From contig CAMLMI010000009.1 in the NCBI GenBank assembly GCA_946480965.1, forward strand, positions 1-31,323: 31,323 nucleotides of DNA. The letters run 5' to 3'. This stretch comes from an uncultured Verrucomicrobiales bacterium (GTDB taxonomy: Bacteria > Verrucomicrobiota > Verrucomicrobiae > Limisphaerales > CANJSG01). The translations under genes and the position numbers were made by a program. The notes under the pieces were generated by a model. That model worked only from the letters and a program-made list of their open reading frames with translations, was not told the DNA's origin and did no database searches. Positions 15,292 to 24,236 of the stretch are shown piece after piece (position 1 is the first letter of the stretch; each line of letters opens with the position of its first letter).

Positions 15292-15422
15292 GACGCCGTA
15301 GCGCCGACGTCCCGTCGGCCGTGTCGCAAGCGTCGCGCTTGCTAGGACGTGTTACGACGGAGGACGTCCTTGCCGACAGGATGTCGGCGACACGGCAAGC
15401 CGGAGGCTTGCGCTACGGCGTC
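15292..15422. repeat. Mosaic palindromic element (131 bp) between SDR and histidine-kinase genes
   Basis: The ends are a perfect 13-bp inverted repeat, GACGCCGTAGCGC (15292-15304) and GCGCTACGGCGTC (15410-15422). Inside are several small hairpins: CCGAC...GTCGG around 15304-15318, AAGCG...CGCTT around 15328-15340, GCCGACA...TGTCGGC around 15372-15388, and GCAAGCC...GGCTTGC around 15395-15411. The same short modules occur in both halves but in a different order. The gap 15198-15468 otherwise shows nothing I can identify beyond the start region of the kinase gene. Confidence 0.75.
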
Positions 15423-15468
15423 CAGCCCACGCTTGCACTTCGCGGTCGCCGTTCCAGTGTTTGCGCGC

Positions 15469-17208
15469 GTGAGCGACGAGCTGAAAGAACTGCGCGACCA
15501 ATACGAACGCCTGAGCCTGCTGTATCAGGTCAGCAACGTCATCCATTCCACGCTCGATCCCCAGCAGGCGCTCAAGCTCATCCTCGGCGAAGCGGTGCGC
15601 CTGATGCGCGCCAGCAGCGGCTCCGTCGTGCTGGTCAATCCCACGACCGGCTTCCTCGAGATCCAGGCGGCCATCGGCCTCCCGGACCAGGTTTCCGACC
15701 TGCGTCTGCGCGTGGGCGAAGGCGTCACTGGCTGGGTGGCGAAGTCGGGCAAGCCGGCCCGCGTGGGCGATGTCTGGGGCGACAAGCGCTACATCCCCGT
15801 GCGCGGCGAGGTTCGCTCCGAGCTGGCCGTGCCCTTCGAGGTCGGCGGCGACGTGCGCGGGGTGTTGAACGTCGATTCGGACCGCGAGAACGCCTTCAGC
15901 CAGGCCGACCAGGAGCTGCTCGAAGCCGTGGCCGTGCAGGCGGCGCGCGTGATCGCGAATACCTGGATGTATGAGCAGCTCCGCCTGAAGGCCCGGCTCT
16001 TCGAGACGCTGGTCAGCGTGAGCCGCACGATCAATTCCACGCTGAGCCTCGACGAGGCGCTCCAGGTGGTGACGCGCGAGGCGAGCCTGCTGGTGAAGGC
16101 CAAGATGTGCTCGCTGATGATGCTCGACGAGTCCGGGGAGTTCCTCGATCTGCGCGCGAACCACGGCGCGGGTCCGGCCTATCTGAACAAGCCCAGGCTC
16201 GTCGTCGGCGAGAGCATGTTGGGCATCGTGGTGCGCCGGAAGAAGCCGCTCCAGGTGGAGAACGTCCAGGTGTCCGGGCGTTACCAGAACGTGGACGTGG
16301 CCCGCACGGAGGGCCTGGTTTCGCTGCTGAGCGTGCCGCTGGTCTTCGGCGGCCAGGCCATCGGCACGTTGAACGTCTATACCGGCACGCCCCACAGCTT
16401 CTCCAACGAGGAGATCCGCATCCTCAGCGCCATGGCCGAGCTCTCCGCCGTCGCCATCGAGAAGGCGCGGCTCTACGAGCGCATCGTGGATGTGGAGGAA
16501 CAGCTCCGGCAGAACGAGAAGCTCTCCGCCGTGGGCCTGCTCGCCGCCGAGGTGGCGCACGAGATCCGGAATCCGCTCACGGTGATGAAGATGCTCTTCC
16601 ACTCGCTCGATCTGCGCTTCCCCGACGGCGATCCGCGCAACAAGGACGTGGAGATCATGGGGCAGAAGATGGACCTGCTGAACCGCATCGTGGAGCAGAT
16701 CCTCGACTTCGCCCGCAGCTCGGAGCCGCGCCTCGCCCCGGTGGACCTGAACGAATTGATCGACGACCTGGGCCTGCTCACGCGCCACAAGCTGCGCAAC
16801 CAGGGCGTGAAGCTGACGCGCGACCTGAACGACGATCTGCCGGAGATCCTCGCCGATCCCACGCAGCTGGAGCAGGCCTTCCTGAACCTCACGCTCAACG
16901 CGGTCGAGGCCATGCCGAACGGCGGCCATTTGAAGATCAGCTCCCGTCTGGCGCGGCCCCGCGCTTCGGGACCGCGCCATGTCGTCGTGGAGTTCCAGGA
17001 CACGGGCGAGGGCATGAGCGAGGAGCAGCAGAAGCGCGCCTTCACCTCGCTGCTCCAGACCACGAAGGCGCGCGGCACGGGCATCGGCCTCGCCATCGTC
17101 GGCCGCGTGGTCGAGGCGCATCGCGGCAAGGTGAAGATCAAGTCCGAGATCGGCCGCGGCACCACCATCTCCATCCAGTTGCCGGTGGACCGGAGCGAAA
17201 CCACCTGA
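15469..17208 (+). CDS. Soluble sensor histidine kinase with two GAF domains
   Basis: Start chosen at GTG 15469 (first residues (V/M)SDELKELRDQYERLSLLYQV), 579 residues; GTG 15457 is an alternative, and anything longer translates the palindromic repeat. A short coiled coil leads into GAF 1 (about 25-170, with VGEGVTGWVAKSGKPARVGD) and GAF 2 (about 180-335, with VGESMLGIVVRRKKPLQVEN). Then come a HisKA domain with phospho-acceptor His364 (AAEVAHEIRNPLTVMKM) and a HATPase domain with N box (Asn477, NLTLNAVEAMPNGG), G1 (DTGEGM) and G2 (GTGIGLAIVGRVVEAH). All kinase motifs are intact. No transmembrane helix or signal peptide is present, so it is cytoplasmic and probably senses a small molecule or redox state through GAF. 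No response regulator is in the window. The next gene starts 6 bp later, so it is co-transcribed with an Mla-like pair. Confidence 0.92.
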   Translation: MSDELKELRDQYERLSLLYQVSNVIHSTLDPQQALKLILGEAVRLMRASSGSVVLVNPTTGFLEIQAAIGLPDQVSDLRLRVGEGVTGWVAKSGKPARVGDVWGDKRYIPVRGEVRSELAVPFEVGGDVRGVLNVDSDRENAFSQADQELLEAVAVQAARVIANTWMYEQLRLKARLFETLVSVSRTINSTLSLDEALQVVTREASLLVKAKMCSLMMLDESGEFLDLRANHGAGPAYLNKPRLVVGESMLGIVVRRKKPLQVENVQVSGRYQNVDVARTEGLVSLLSVPLVFGGQAIGTLNVYTGTPHSFSNEEIRILSAMAELSAVAIEKARLYERIVDVEEQLRQNEKLSAVGLLAAEVAHEIRNPLTVMKMLFHSLDLRFPDGDPRNKDVEIMGQKMDLLNRIVEQILDFARSSEPRLAPVDLNELIDDLGLLTRHKLRNQGVKLTRDLNDDLPEILADPTQLEQAFLNLTLNAVEAMPNGGHLKISSRLARPRASGPRHVVVEFQDTGEGMSEEQQKRAFTSLLQTTKARGTGIGLAIVGRVVEAHRGKVKIKSEIGRGTTISIQLPVDRSETT

Positions 17209-17214
17209 CGCCCG

Positions 17215-17997
17215 ATGAACCAAGCCATTCCCATCTTGGAGGCGTCCGGCGTCGAGATCCCGCTGCCGGCGGCGGCGGACGTTTCCGACCAGCGGGAGAT
17301 GTTCATCGAGAACTGCCGCGTGGAGCCGGGCCAGTTCTGGGTGCTCGGCGGATTGCCGACCTCCAGCCCGAGCGCGGTGATTCCGACGCTGGCCGGGTTG
17401 GAGAAGCCGGTGACCGGCGAAGTGCGGCTGTTCGGGAACGACGTTTTCCGGTTGGGCGAAGGCGAACTGGTCGAAGTGCGCAAACGCGTCGGCGTGGTCT
17501 TCTCGGCCGGCGGACGGCTCCTGCGGAACCTGACGGTGCTGGACAACATCGCGCTGCCGCTGCGCTACCACCGCTTCATGTTCCCGGACGAGATCGAGGA
17601 CCGGGTGCGCGTGCTGGCCGCAGCGCTCGACTTGGAGCGGCATCTGGACCGCGCGGCCGTGGCGTTGTCGCCCTCCGCCCGGCAACGGGTGGCGTTGGCG
17701 CGGGCGCTGGTCCTGGAGCCGGAGATTCTCTTCCTCGACCGTCCGTTGGTGGCCGCGAACGCGGATCGGCACGAGTGGTGGCTGGACCACGTGCAGGCGC
17801 TGAACCGGGGCTTTCACGGCTTGAAGCCGATGACGGTGGTGGTGGGCACGGACCGGCTGCACGTGTGGCGCGGCGTGGCCGGGAATTTCGCCGTGGTCGA
17901 GGACCGGCGCTGGACGCATCTGGGCCGGGCCGAGGAGGCGCGGGAACATTCCGCGCTGGCCGCGCCGGATTGGACGCGGCAGAAACGGAGCAGTTGA
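17215..17997 (+). CDS. Mla/Ttg2A-type ABC ATPase homologue lacking all catalytic motifs
   Basis: The overall sequence is clearly an ABC ATPase of the MlaF kind: TGEVRLFGNDVFRL, EVRKRVGVVF, LRNLTVLDNIALPLRYH, RQRVALARALVLEPEILFLD. Every catalytic signature is altered, however. The Walker A site (about residues 45-54, GGLPTSSPSA) has no GK(S/T). The Q-loop Gln is Ser97. The LSGGQ signature is LSPSAR (151-156). The Walker B glutamate is Arg176 (LDRP). The switch His is Thr212 (VVVGTDRLH). At 260 residues the frame is full length and uninterrupted, so it is not a decaying gene but probably a non-hydrolysing (pseudo-ATPase) protein. It sits 6 bp after the kinase gene and 1 bp before an MCE-domain gene, so it may be a regulatory or scaffold subunit of a lipid-transport complex whose permease and active ATPase are encoded elsewhere. 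Confidence 0.85.
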   Translation: MNQAIPILEASGVEIPLPAAADVSDQREMFIENCRVEPGQFWVLGGLPTSSPSAVIPTLAGLEKPVTGEVRLFGNDVFRLGEGELVEVRKRVGVVFSAGGRLLRNLTVLDNIALPLRYHRFMFPDEIEDRVRVLAAALDLERHLDRAAVALSPSARQRVALARALVLEPEILFLDRPLVAANADRHEWWLDHVQALNRGFHGLKPMTVVVGTDRLHVWRGVAGNFAVVEDRRWTHLGRAEEAREHSALAAPDWTRQKRSS

Positions 17998-17998
17998 T

Positions 17999-19207
17999 AT
18001 GGCCTTGCAGGATCTGACACCGCAGTTGCGCACCCGGTTGAGCCGCGTGGAACGCATGGTCGGCGTGTTCGTGACGGTGGCGTCGCTGCTGATGCTCGCG
18101 GGCTTCGCCTACTACCTCTACCACACGGCGGAGAAGAAGGGCTGGTTCCTGGCCAAGGTCCGCTACCAGACGGGCGTGAACAGCGCGGCGGGACTGGCGG
18201 CCGGCACTCCCGTGATGCTGATGGGCAAGGTGGTGGGCAAAGTCACGAAGGTCACGGAGAACGATCCTTGGGCCTACTACGGATTGACCGTCGAGTTCGA
18301 GGTCATGCAGCCGGGCTTCGGCTACATCTGGACCGACTCGAAGGTGAAGGTGGCGTCGGGCCTCTTCGAGAGCCGCTCGCTGGAAGTCACCAAGGGCCGT
18401 GAATACTGGGCGGTGCCGACCGTGATCGGAACGGCGCGCGCCAACTACCAGAGGGTCCCACTCGAGAAACTGGAGAAGGCCTGGACGGAAGAGACCAACC
18501 GGCTCTTTGCCGCCGAGCTGGCCAAGACCGGCGCGGCCTCGATCTCCGCCGACCGGAAAGAAGTCCTCGAACAGCAGGCCCGCTACAATCTCCAGGCCTA
18601 CGCGGCCAGTCCCGAAGGCAGGGCCAACCTCTACGTCCGTTGGGACGAGAAACAGCACGACGCCCCGTTCTGGCTGGACCCGGAAGAGGCCTTGCCCGTG
18701 GCCGAGCGGGTCGAACAAATCGCCGACACGGTGGAGAAGGCGCTTCCGAGCTTCCTTGCCTTGACCAACCAGCTCACCGCCATCCTCGACAATGCCGCCA
18801 GCGCCACGGCCAAGCTGGACGATCTCCTGAGCGACGTGAAGCCGGCCGCGCAGAACCTTTCCCGCGCCTCCGAGGACATGCCGCGCTTGTCCGCGAACCT
18901 GGCGCAGATCACGCAGAACCTGACCAACGCGCAGGGCGGCTTGGGCGAGTGGGTGCTGACGGACGACTTGAAGGCGCAGATCGACCAGACCTTTGGCGGG
19001 GTCCAGAGCGTGATGGGCACGGCGAACACGAACCTGCTGACGTTGAACCAGTCGCTGGAAAACCTCTCGCAGATCACCGGCGAACTCTCCACGCAGGTCC
19101 GGGCCAACACCAATCTGCTCAGCGGCGTCTATCACCTGGTGATCGACGCGGACCAGTTGATCCAGGGGCTCAAGCAGCACTGGCTGCTGCGCTCCGCCTT
19201 CAAGTGA
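17999..19207 (+). CDS. MCE/MlaD-family lipid-transport protein
   Basis: A 402-residue protein starting 1 bp after the pseudo-ATPase stop; a GGAG about 10 nt upstream supports ATG 17999. Residues 20-42 form one membrane helix (GVFVTVASLLMLAGFAYYLY), followed by an MCE domain (about 48-125: VRYQTGVNSAAGLAAGTPVM, then GKVVGKVTKV and SGLFESRSLEVTKG). The rest is a long helical tail with many Asn/Gln/Ser heptads (LTNQLTAILDNAASATAKLD, NLSRASEDMPRLSANLAQIT), ending in HWLLRSAF. MCE proteins form hexameric rings or tubes that move phospholipids between envelope membranes with an MlaE permease and MlaF ATPase; here the neighbouring ATPase homologue is degenerate and no permease is nearby. The coding end overlaps the convergent WYL gene by 8 bp. 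Confidence 0.9.
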   Translation: MALQDLTPQLRTRLSRVERMVGVFVTVASLLMLAGFAYYLYHTAEKKGWFLAKVRYQTGVNSAAGLAAGTPVMLMGKVVGKVTKVTENDPWAYYGLTVEFEVMQPGFGYIWTDSKVKVASGLFESRSLEVTKGREYWAVPTVIGTARANYQRVPLEKLEKAWTEETNRLFAAELAKTGAASISADRKEVLEQQARYNLQAYAASPEGRANLYVRWDEKQHDAPFWLDPEEALPVAERVEQIADTVEKALPSFLALTNQLTAILDNAASATAKLDDLLSDVKPAAQNLSRASEDMPRLSANLAQITQNLTNAQGGLGEWVLTDDLKAQIDQTFGGVQSVMGTANTNLLTLNQSLENLSQITGELSTQVRANTNLLSGVYHLVIDADQLIQGLKQHWLLRSAFK

Positions 19208-20201
19208 CCGGCGGCGCGGCGGCCAGCATCCGTTCGGCGGCGCGACGATAGCTCTCGACCAGTTCCTTGGGTTCCAGCGGGACGGCGCGTCCGCCCCAGC
19301 CCAGCACCCAGCGCAGCACTTCTTCCAGGCTGGAGAGCTTCAACCGCAGGTCGAGCCCGCCATCGGGCCGCTCCGCGATCTGCTGCGAGGCGTGCCAGCG
19401 CTTCTCGCGGATGTAGTCGGCGGCGTAGTCGTCGAAGCGGATGAGCACCTGGTGTTCGCCCTTTCCGGTGATGACGCCGAAGCTGTCGCGCAGCCGTTTC
19501 TCCAGGGAGAACTTGGCCGGGCGCGTGAAGGTCTTGCCGGTGGACTCCACCTCGACGATGCGCGCCGGGGCGAAGGTGCGGAGGTCGTTCCGAAGATGGC
19601 AGTGGGCGAAAAGGAACCATTCGCCGTTGATGTTGGCGAGGTGGTAGGGATCGACGACGCGGGGCTCGGTGCCCTTGCGTCCGGGCTTGCGGTAGGTGAG
19701 CCGCAGCTGCTGGCGCGCGGCGGTGGCCTTGGCCAGTCGGTCGAAGGTGGCGAGATCGACCACGGGCTCGGCGCTGGTGCGGAAGGAGATGGTCTGCTCC
19801 CAGTCGGCGAGATGGATGGTGACGTTTTCCGGAAGGGAGGAGGCGAGCTTCTTGAAGCCCGCGACGAGCGGCTGCTCGAAGCTGGTGCCGCGATATTGCT
19901 GGAGCGCCTTTTCCGCCACGAGCAGGGCGAAGAGCTCCCCCTCGCTGATCTGCACGGTGGGCAGCGAACCGACCTCGGCGGTGTAGAAGTAGCCGTTGCG
20001 GAGGCGGTCGAACTCCAGCGGGAGGTTCATGCGGTCGCGCATGAACTCGAGGTCGCGCTGGATGGTCTTGGAGGAGACCTCCAGGTCCACGCCGAGGCTG
20101 GTCTGGTTGGGGAACCGACCGGCCTTGATGGCCTCGTGGATCTTCATCATCCGCTCCAGCGGAGGGCGGGTGAGGCGTTCGGCGGGGACGGAGTTCTTCA
20201 C
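19200..20201 (-). CDS. WYL-domain transcriptional regulator
   Basis: Start GTG 20201 (then KNSVPAERLTRPPLERMMKI) gives 333 residues; a TTG at 20237 or ATG 20150 are alternatives, the latter cutting into the conserved RPPLERMM block. The N-terminal HTH (about residues 18-75) includes SLGVDLEVSSKTIQRDLEFM. A WYL domain follows (about 140-225, RLTYRKPGRKGTEPRVVDPY, then HLANINGEWFLFAHCHLRND and LRTFAPARI), then a C-terminal WCX-like extension (VLIRFDDYAADYIREKRWHA, LSSLEEVLRWVLGWGGRAVP). These proteins bind DNA and sense ligands such as nucleotides or single-stranded DNA through WYL; many act in DNA-damage or defence contexts, but nothing of that kind is nearby. It converges with the MCE gene, with 8 bp of overlapping coding sequence. 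Confidence 0.9.
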   Translation of the reverse strand: MKNSVPAERLTRPPLERMMKIHEAIKAGRFPNQTSLGVDLEVSSKTIQRDLEFMRDRMNLPLEFDRLRNGYFYTAEVGSLPTVQISEGELFALLVAEKALQQYRGTSFEQPLVAGFKKLASSLPENVTIHLADWEQTISFRTSAEPVVDLATFDRLAKATAARQQLRLTYRKPGRKGTEPRVVDPYHLANINGEWFLFAHCHLRNDLRTFAPARIVEVESTGKTFTRPAKFSLEKRLRDSFGVITGKGEHQVLIRFDDYAADYIREKRWHASQQIAERPDGGLDLRLKLSSLEEVLRWVLGWGGRAVPLEPKELVESYRRAAERMLAAAPPVT

Positions 20202-20243
20202 GGACGGGAACAGAGCAACGGGACGGGACGGGCGCAAAACAAA

Positions 20244-20271
20244 ACGCGCGGTTCCCGGAGGAACCGCGCGT
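20244..20271 (-). terminator. Intrinsic terminator of rho
   Basis: A perfect 12-bp stem (20244-20255 with 20260-20271, ACGCGCGGTTCC) with a 4-nt loop lies 21 bp after the rho stop codon. On the minus strand the stem is followed by TTTTGTTTTG. This is a textbook factor-independent terminator for the rho transcript, placed before the WYL gene. Confidence 0.9.
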
Positions 20272-20292
20272 GGGAAAGGAGACGAAGGCGGC

Positions 20293-21444
20293 TCAGCCGA
20301 CGAGCTTGGCCAGCAGCTCGTCGTTGGTCTTGTTCTTCTTCAACGCGGCCAGGAGCGTTTCCATGGCCTCGATGGGGTTCAGATCGACCATCATGCGGCG
20401 GAGCTTGCGGATGGAGTCGAGGTTCTTCGCGGCGAAGAGCTTCTCCTCCTTGCGGGTGCCGCTCTTCGGGATGTCGATGGCGGGGTAGAGGCGGCGGTCG
20501 GAGAGCTTGCGGTCGAGGATGAGCTCCATGTTGCCGGTGCCCTTGAACTCCTGGAAAATGAGCTCGTCCATGCGGCTGCCGGTATCGACGAGCGCGGTGG
20601 CGAGAATGGTGAGCGAACCGCCGCCCTCGATCTTGCGCGCGGCGGCGAACATCTTGCGGGGAATCTCCAGCGCGCGGGCATCGACACCGCCGGTCATCGT
20701 GCGGCCGGAACCGCCGTGGACGCTGTTGTAGGCGCGGGCCACGCGGGTGAGGGAGTCGAGGAGGATGAGCACGTCCTTGCCCGATTCCACCATGCGGCGG
20801 CAGCGCTCGATCATGAAACGGGAGAGGCGGACGTGGGTTTCCAGGTCCTGGTCGTTGGAGGAGGCGACGACCTCGGCCTTCACGGAGCGCTGGAAGTCGG
20901 TGACTTCCTCGGGCCGCTCGTCGATCAGCAGCACCATGACGTGGACTTCGGGATGGTTCGTGGTCACGGCGTTGGCGAGCTGCTTGAGGATCGTGGTCTT
21001 GCCGGTGCGGGGCGGCGCGACGATGAGGCCGCGGGTGCCTTTGCCGATGGGCGTGACGAGATCGATGATGCGCGTCTCCAAGATGTCCGGCGTGGTCTCG
21101 AGGGTGAACTTCTCGATCGGGTCGATCGTGGTCAGGTTCTCGAAGCGCGTGGTCTTGAGGTATTCCTGGAACGGAATGCCGTTGACGGACTCGACCGCGC
21201 GCAGCTGGGGACTGGTGCCGCGATGGGGGGGCTGGGTAATGCCGACGACCTGGCAGCCCTCGCGGAGGAAGTTGCGCTTGATGGTGTCGGGGGTGACGAA
21301 GATGTCGCTCGGCTTGGGTGCGAAATGCTGGTGCGGCGTGCGGAGGAAGCCGAAGCCCTTGTCGGAAATCTCAAGGTAGCCGGAGCCCAGGTTTTGCTGG
21401 GTCTGGCCATTGGTCGCGGGCGCGGTTTGTGGCGCGTTGCTCAT
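20293..21444 (-). CDS. rho: Transcription termination factor Rho (short form)
   Basis: Rho is the hexameric RNA helicase that ends transcription. From ATG 21444 it has 383 residues. The first 20 residues are low-complexity; then the OB/cold-shock-like RNA-binding domain begins (SGYLEISDKGFGFLRTPHQH, RNP-like GFGFLR at 30-35). The ATPase core is complete: Walker A APPRTGKTT (143-151), LLIDERPEEVTDF, Walker B LILLDSLTRVARAYN, the Q-loop region VHGGSGRTMTGGVD and the arginine-finger region MDELIFQEFKGTGNMEL. The usual N-terminal Rho_N helical domain (about 45 residues in E. coli) is missing. An in-frame stop (TAG, 21484-21486) 14 codons upstream of the start shows this is not a wrong start call. 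Its own transcript ends at an intrinsic hairpin. Confidence 0.95.
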   Translation of the reverse strand: MSNAPQTAPATNGQTQQNLGSGYLEISDKGFGFLRTPHQHFAPKPSDIFVTPDTIKRNFLREGCQVVGITQPPHRGTSPQLRAVESVNGIPFQEYLKTTRFENLTTIDPIEKFTLETTPDILETRIIDLVTPIGKGTRGLIVAPPRTGKTTILKQLANAVTTNHPEVHVMVLLIDERPEEVTDFQRSVKAEVVASSNDQDLETHVRLSRFMIERCRRMVESGKDVLILLDSLTRVARAYNSVHGGSGRTMTGGVDARALEIPRKMFAAARKIEGGGSLTILATALVDTGSRMDELIFQEFKGTGNMELILDRKLSDRRLYPAIDIPKSGTRKEEKLFAAKNLDSIRKLRRMMVDLNPIEAMETLLAALKKNKTNDELLAKLVG

Positions 21445-21586
21445 AAAGTCGGTCGGTGTAGAAGGCCTGACGGATGAAAGATCCTAGTCAGCCACGGAAT
21501 GGTGGAGGATGGAAAACCGTCGGTGCTGCAGAAACTGGAGAACCCAAAAAAATTCAGCCCAACGGTCAGACCTTCAGAACGGCGGT

Positions 21587-21615
21587 TTACTACTGCCGAT
21601 TGGCACCGGGTGCAA
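21587..21615 (-). promoter_or_regulatory. Possible sigma70-type promoter of rho
   Basis: On the minus strand TTGCAC (21610-21615) is followed after 17 bp by TAGTAA (21587-21592). It lies about 140 bp upstream of the rho start, past the accC terminator. The -35 match is good and the -10 is weak, so this is a tentative call. The 286-bp gap 21445-21730 otherwise holds only the accC terminator and an unremarkable rho leader. Confidence 0.25.
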
Positions 21616-21675
21616 CTGTCTTTTTCCGATCATGCGGCTTTCGGCCCGGCGAGGAGCGGAGGCGACGGCTTCCCG

Positions 21676-21712
21676 AAACAAAAAACGCCCGCCGAAGATC
21701 GTTCGGCGGGCG
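21676..21712 (-). terminator. Intrinsic terminator of accC
   Basis: A perfect 11-bp stem (21686-21696 with 21702-21712, CGCCCGCCGAA) with a 5-nt loop is followed on the minus strand by TTTTTTGTTT (21676-21685). It begins 18 bp after the accC stop and closes the accB-accC transcript. Confidence 0.92.
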
Positions 21713-21730
21713 CCATCAAGACGGAGCCGA

Positions 21731-23113
<1,383 letters not shown>

Positions 23114-23120
23114 GATGGGG

Positions 23121-23585
23121 TCAGAGCGGCCGGACGCGGAAGAGCGGCTGGCCGAATTCAACCGGCTTGGCGTTGTCCACAAGGATCTCGGTGATCACGC
23201 CGCGGACTTCGGCCTTGATCTCGTTCATGACCTTCATGGCCTCGATGATGCAGACCACGGAGTCGGGGCCGACCTCGGTGCCGACTTCTGCGTAGGAGGC
23301 GGATTCCGGCGACGGGGCGCGGTAGAAGGTGCCGATCATGGGCGACTTCACCTCCAAGCCGCCACTGGTGACGGGGACGGAGGGGGCCGGGGCGGTGAGC
23401 GCCGGGGGCGGAGGGAGCGTCGCTGCGGGCAGCGCGTAGGTGACGGGGCCGTCTTCGGCCGTGCCGGCGACACCATTGCCGCCGCGTTTGAGTCTGATCT
23501 TGAATTCCTGCCTCTCGAGCTCGAACTCGGATATCGAGTTCTTCTTCATCAGGTCGATGATGGCCTTGATGTCTTTAAGATCCAC
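23121..23585 (-). CDS. accB: Biotin carboxyl carrier protein of acetyl-CoA carboxylase
   Basis: The protein has 154 residues starting at GTG 23585. A well-placed CGGAG six bases upstream supports this start. The N-terminal helical part ([20 protein letters not shown]) is typical of AccB, followed by a Pro/Ala linker (about residues 50-75). The biotinyl domain spans residues 76-154, with the biotin-accepting Lys118 in EAMKVMNEI and the preceding [11 protein letters not shown] thumb-type segment. It carries carboxybiotin between AccC and the carboxyltransferase AccAD, whose genes are not in the window. accC follows 7 bp downstream. The operon begins after the aroQ terminator, so a promoter should lie in the roughly 50 bp upstream, though I cannot pick one with confidence. 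Confidence 0.97.
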   Translation of the reverse strand: MDLKDIKAIIDLMKKNSISEFELERQEFKIRLKRGGNGVAGTAEDGPVTYALPAATLPPPPALTAPAPSVPVTSGGLEVKSPMIGTFYRAPSPESASYAEVGTEVGPDSVVCIIEAMKVMNEIKAEVRGVITEILVDNAKPVEFGQPLFRVRPL

Positions 23586-23635
23586 AGCTGGCTCCGGTTC
23601 TAAAAACGACGGTTACGATACGAGTCTCTGAAACA

Positions 23636-23667
23636 AAAAAGCAGAGGTCGGTCAGACTCTGCTTTTT
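23636..23667 (-). terminator. Intrinsic terminator between aroQ and accB (bidirectional shape)
   Basis: An 11-bp stem (23636-23646, AAAAAGCAGAG, with 23657-23667, CTCTGCTTTTT) has a 10-nt loop. The A-run on one side and T-run on the other allow it to work in both directions, but both flanking genes are on the minus strand, so it ends the aroQ transcript. It lies 108 bp after the aroQ stop. Confidence 0.88.
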
Positions 23668-23774
23668 CATGATGTTTCAAAAATGTGGGCCGGAGGCTAG
23701 GGGTGGGTCCGGGGAGCGTCAAGGTGGAATCTCCGGACGGCCCCAGCGTTGATTTTTCGCTAATTCCCCGGGCT

Positions 23775-24221
23775 TCAAGCCGTTCTTTGCGCGCCGCAAA
23801 CGCTAACGGCCGCATCGAGTCCCAGCAGATACGACTGCACGCCGAACCCGGCGATCACGCCCTTGCAGACGGCGGTCAGGTAGGAATGGTGGCGGAACTC
23901 CTCCCGGGCATGGACGTTCGAGAGGTGGATCTCGATGGTGGGGATGGAGACTGCGGCAATGGCGTCGCGCAGGGCCACGGAGGTGTGGGTCAGCCCTCCG
24001 GCGTTCAGCACGATGGCGGCCGTGTGGCCCCGCGCGGCGTGGATCCAGTCGATCAACTGGCCCTCGCTGTTGCTTTGGCGGAACTCGATCTCCACCGGCA
24101 CCTGCGCGGCCCGGCTCCGGACCAAACCTTCGACCTCGGCCAAGGTTTCCCGGCCGTAGATGGTCGGTTCCCGGGTGCCCAGCAGGTTGAGGTTCGGGCC
24201 ATTGAGGAAGAGGATCTTCAT
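23775..24221 (-). CDS. aroQ: 3-dehydroquinate dehydratase, type II
   Basis: The third step of the shikimate pathway, dehydrating 3-dehydroquinate. At 148 residues it is the normal size for this dodecameric enzyme. Motifs: FLNGPNLNLLGTREPTIYG with catalytic Arg17 and Tyr22, RQSNSEGQLIDWIH, NAGGLTHTSVALRDAI, and EIHLSNVHAREEFRHHSYL carrying the active-site His and substrate-binding residues, then the CKGVIAGFG tail. All key residues are present. It starts 15 bp after the O-antigen-ligase-like gene, so the two share a transcript, which ends at the hairpin upstream of accB. No other shikimate gene is in the window. Confidence 0.96.
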   Translation of the reverse strand: MKILFLNGPNLNLLGTREPTIYGRETLAEVEGLVRSRAAQVPVEIEFRQSNSEGQLIDWIHAARGHTAAIVLNAGGLTHTSVALRDAIAAVSIPTIEIHLSNVHAREEFRHHSYLTAVCKGVIAGFGVQSYLLGLDAAVSVCGAQRTA

Positions 24222-24236
24222 GGCAAGAGCTGGACG

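Noticed and set aside
15349..15468. N-terminal extension of the histidine kinase
   Set aside because: It translates the palindromic repeat (LRRRTSLPTGCRRHGKP...), which is not protein-like; starts at 15457 or 15469 are preferred.
15352..18057. A 901-codon minus-strand open frame opposite the kinase and ABC genes
   Set aside because: It runs antisense through two well-supported genes and has the low-complexity composition of a GC-driven shadow frame.
23114..23182. Longer AccC starting at 23182
   Set aside because: It would overlap accB out of frame, while ATG 23113 gives the conserved [13 protein letters not shown] start.
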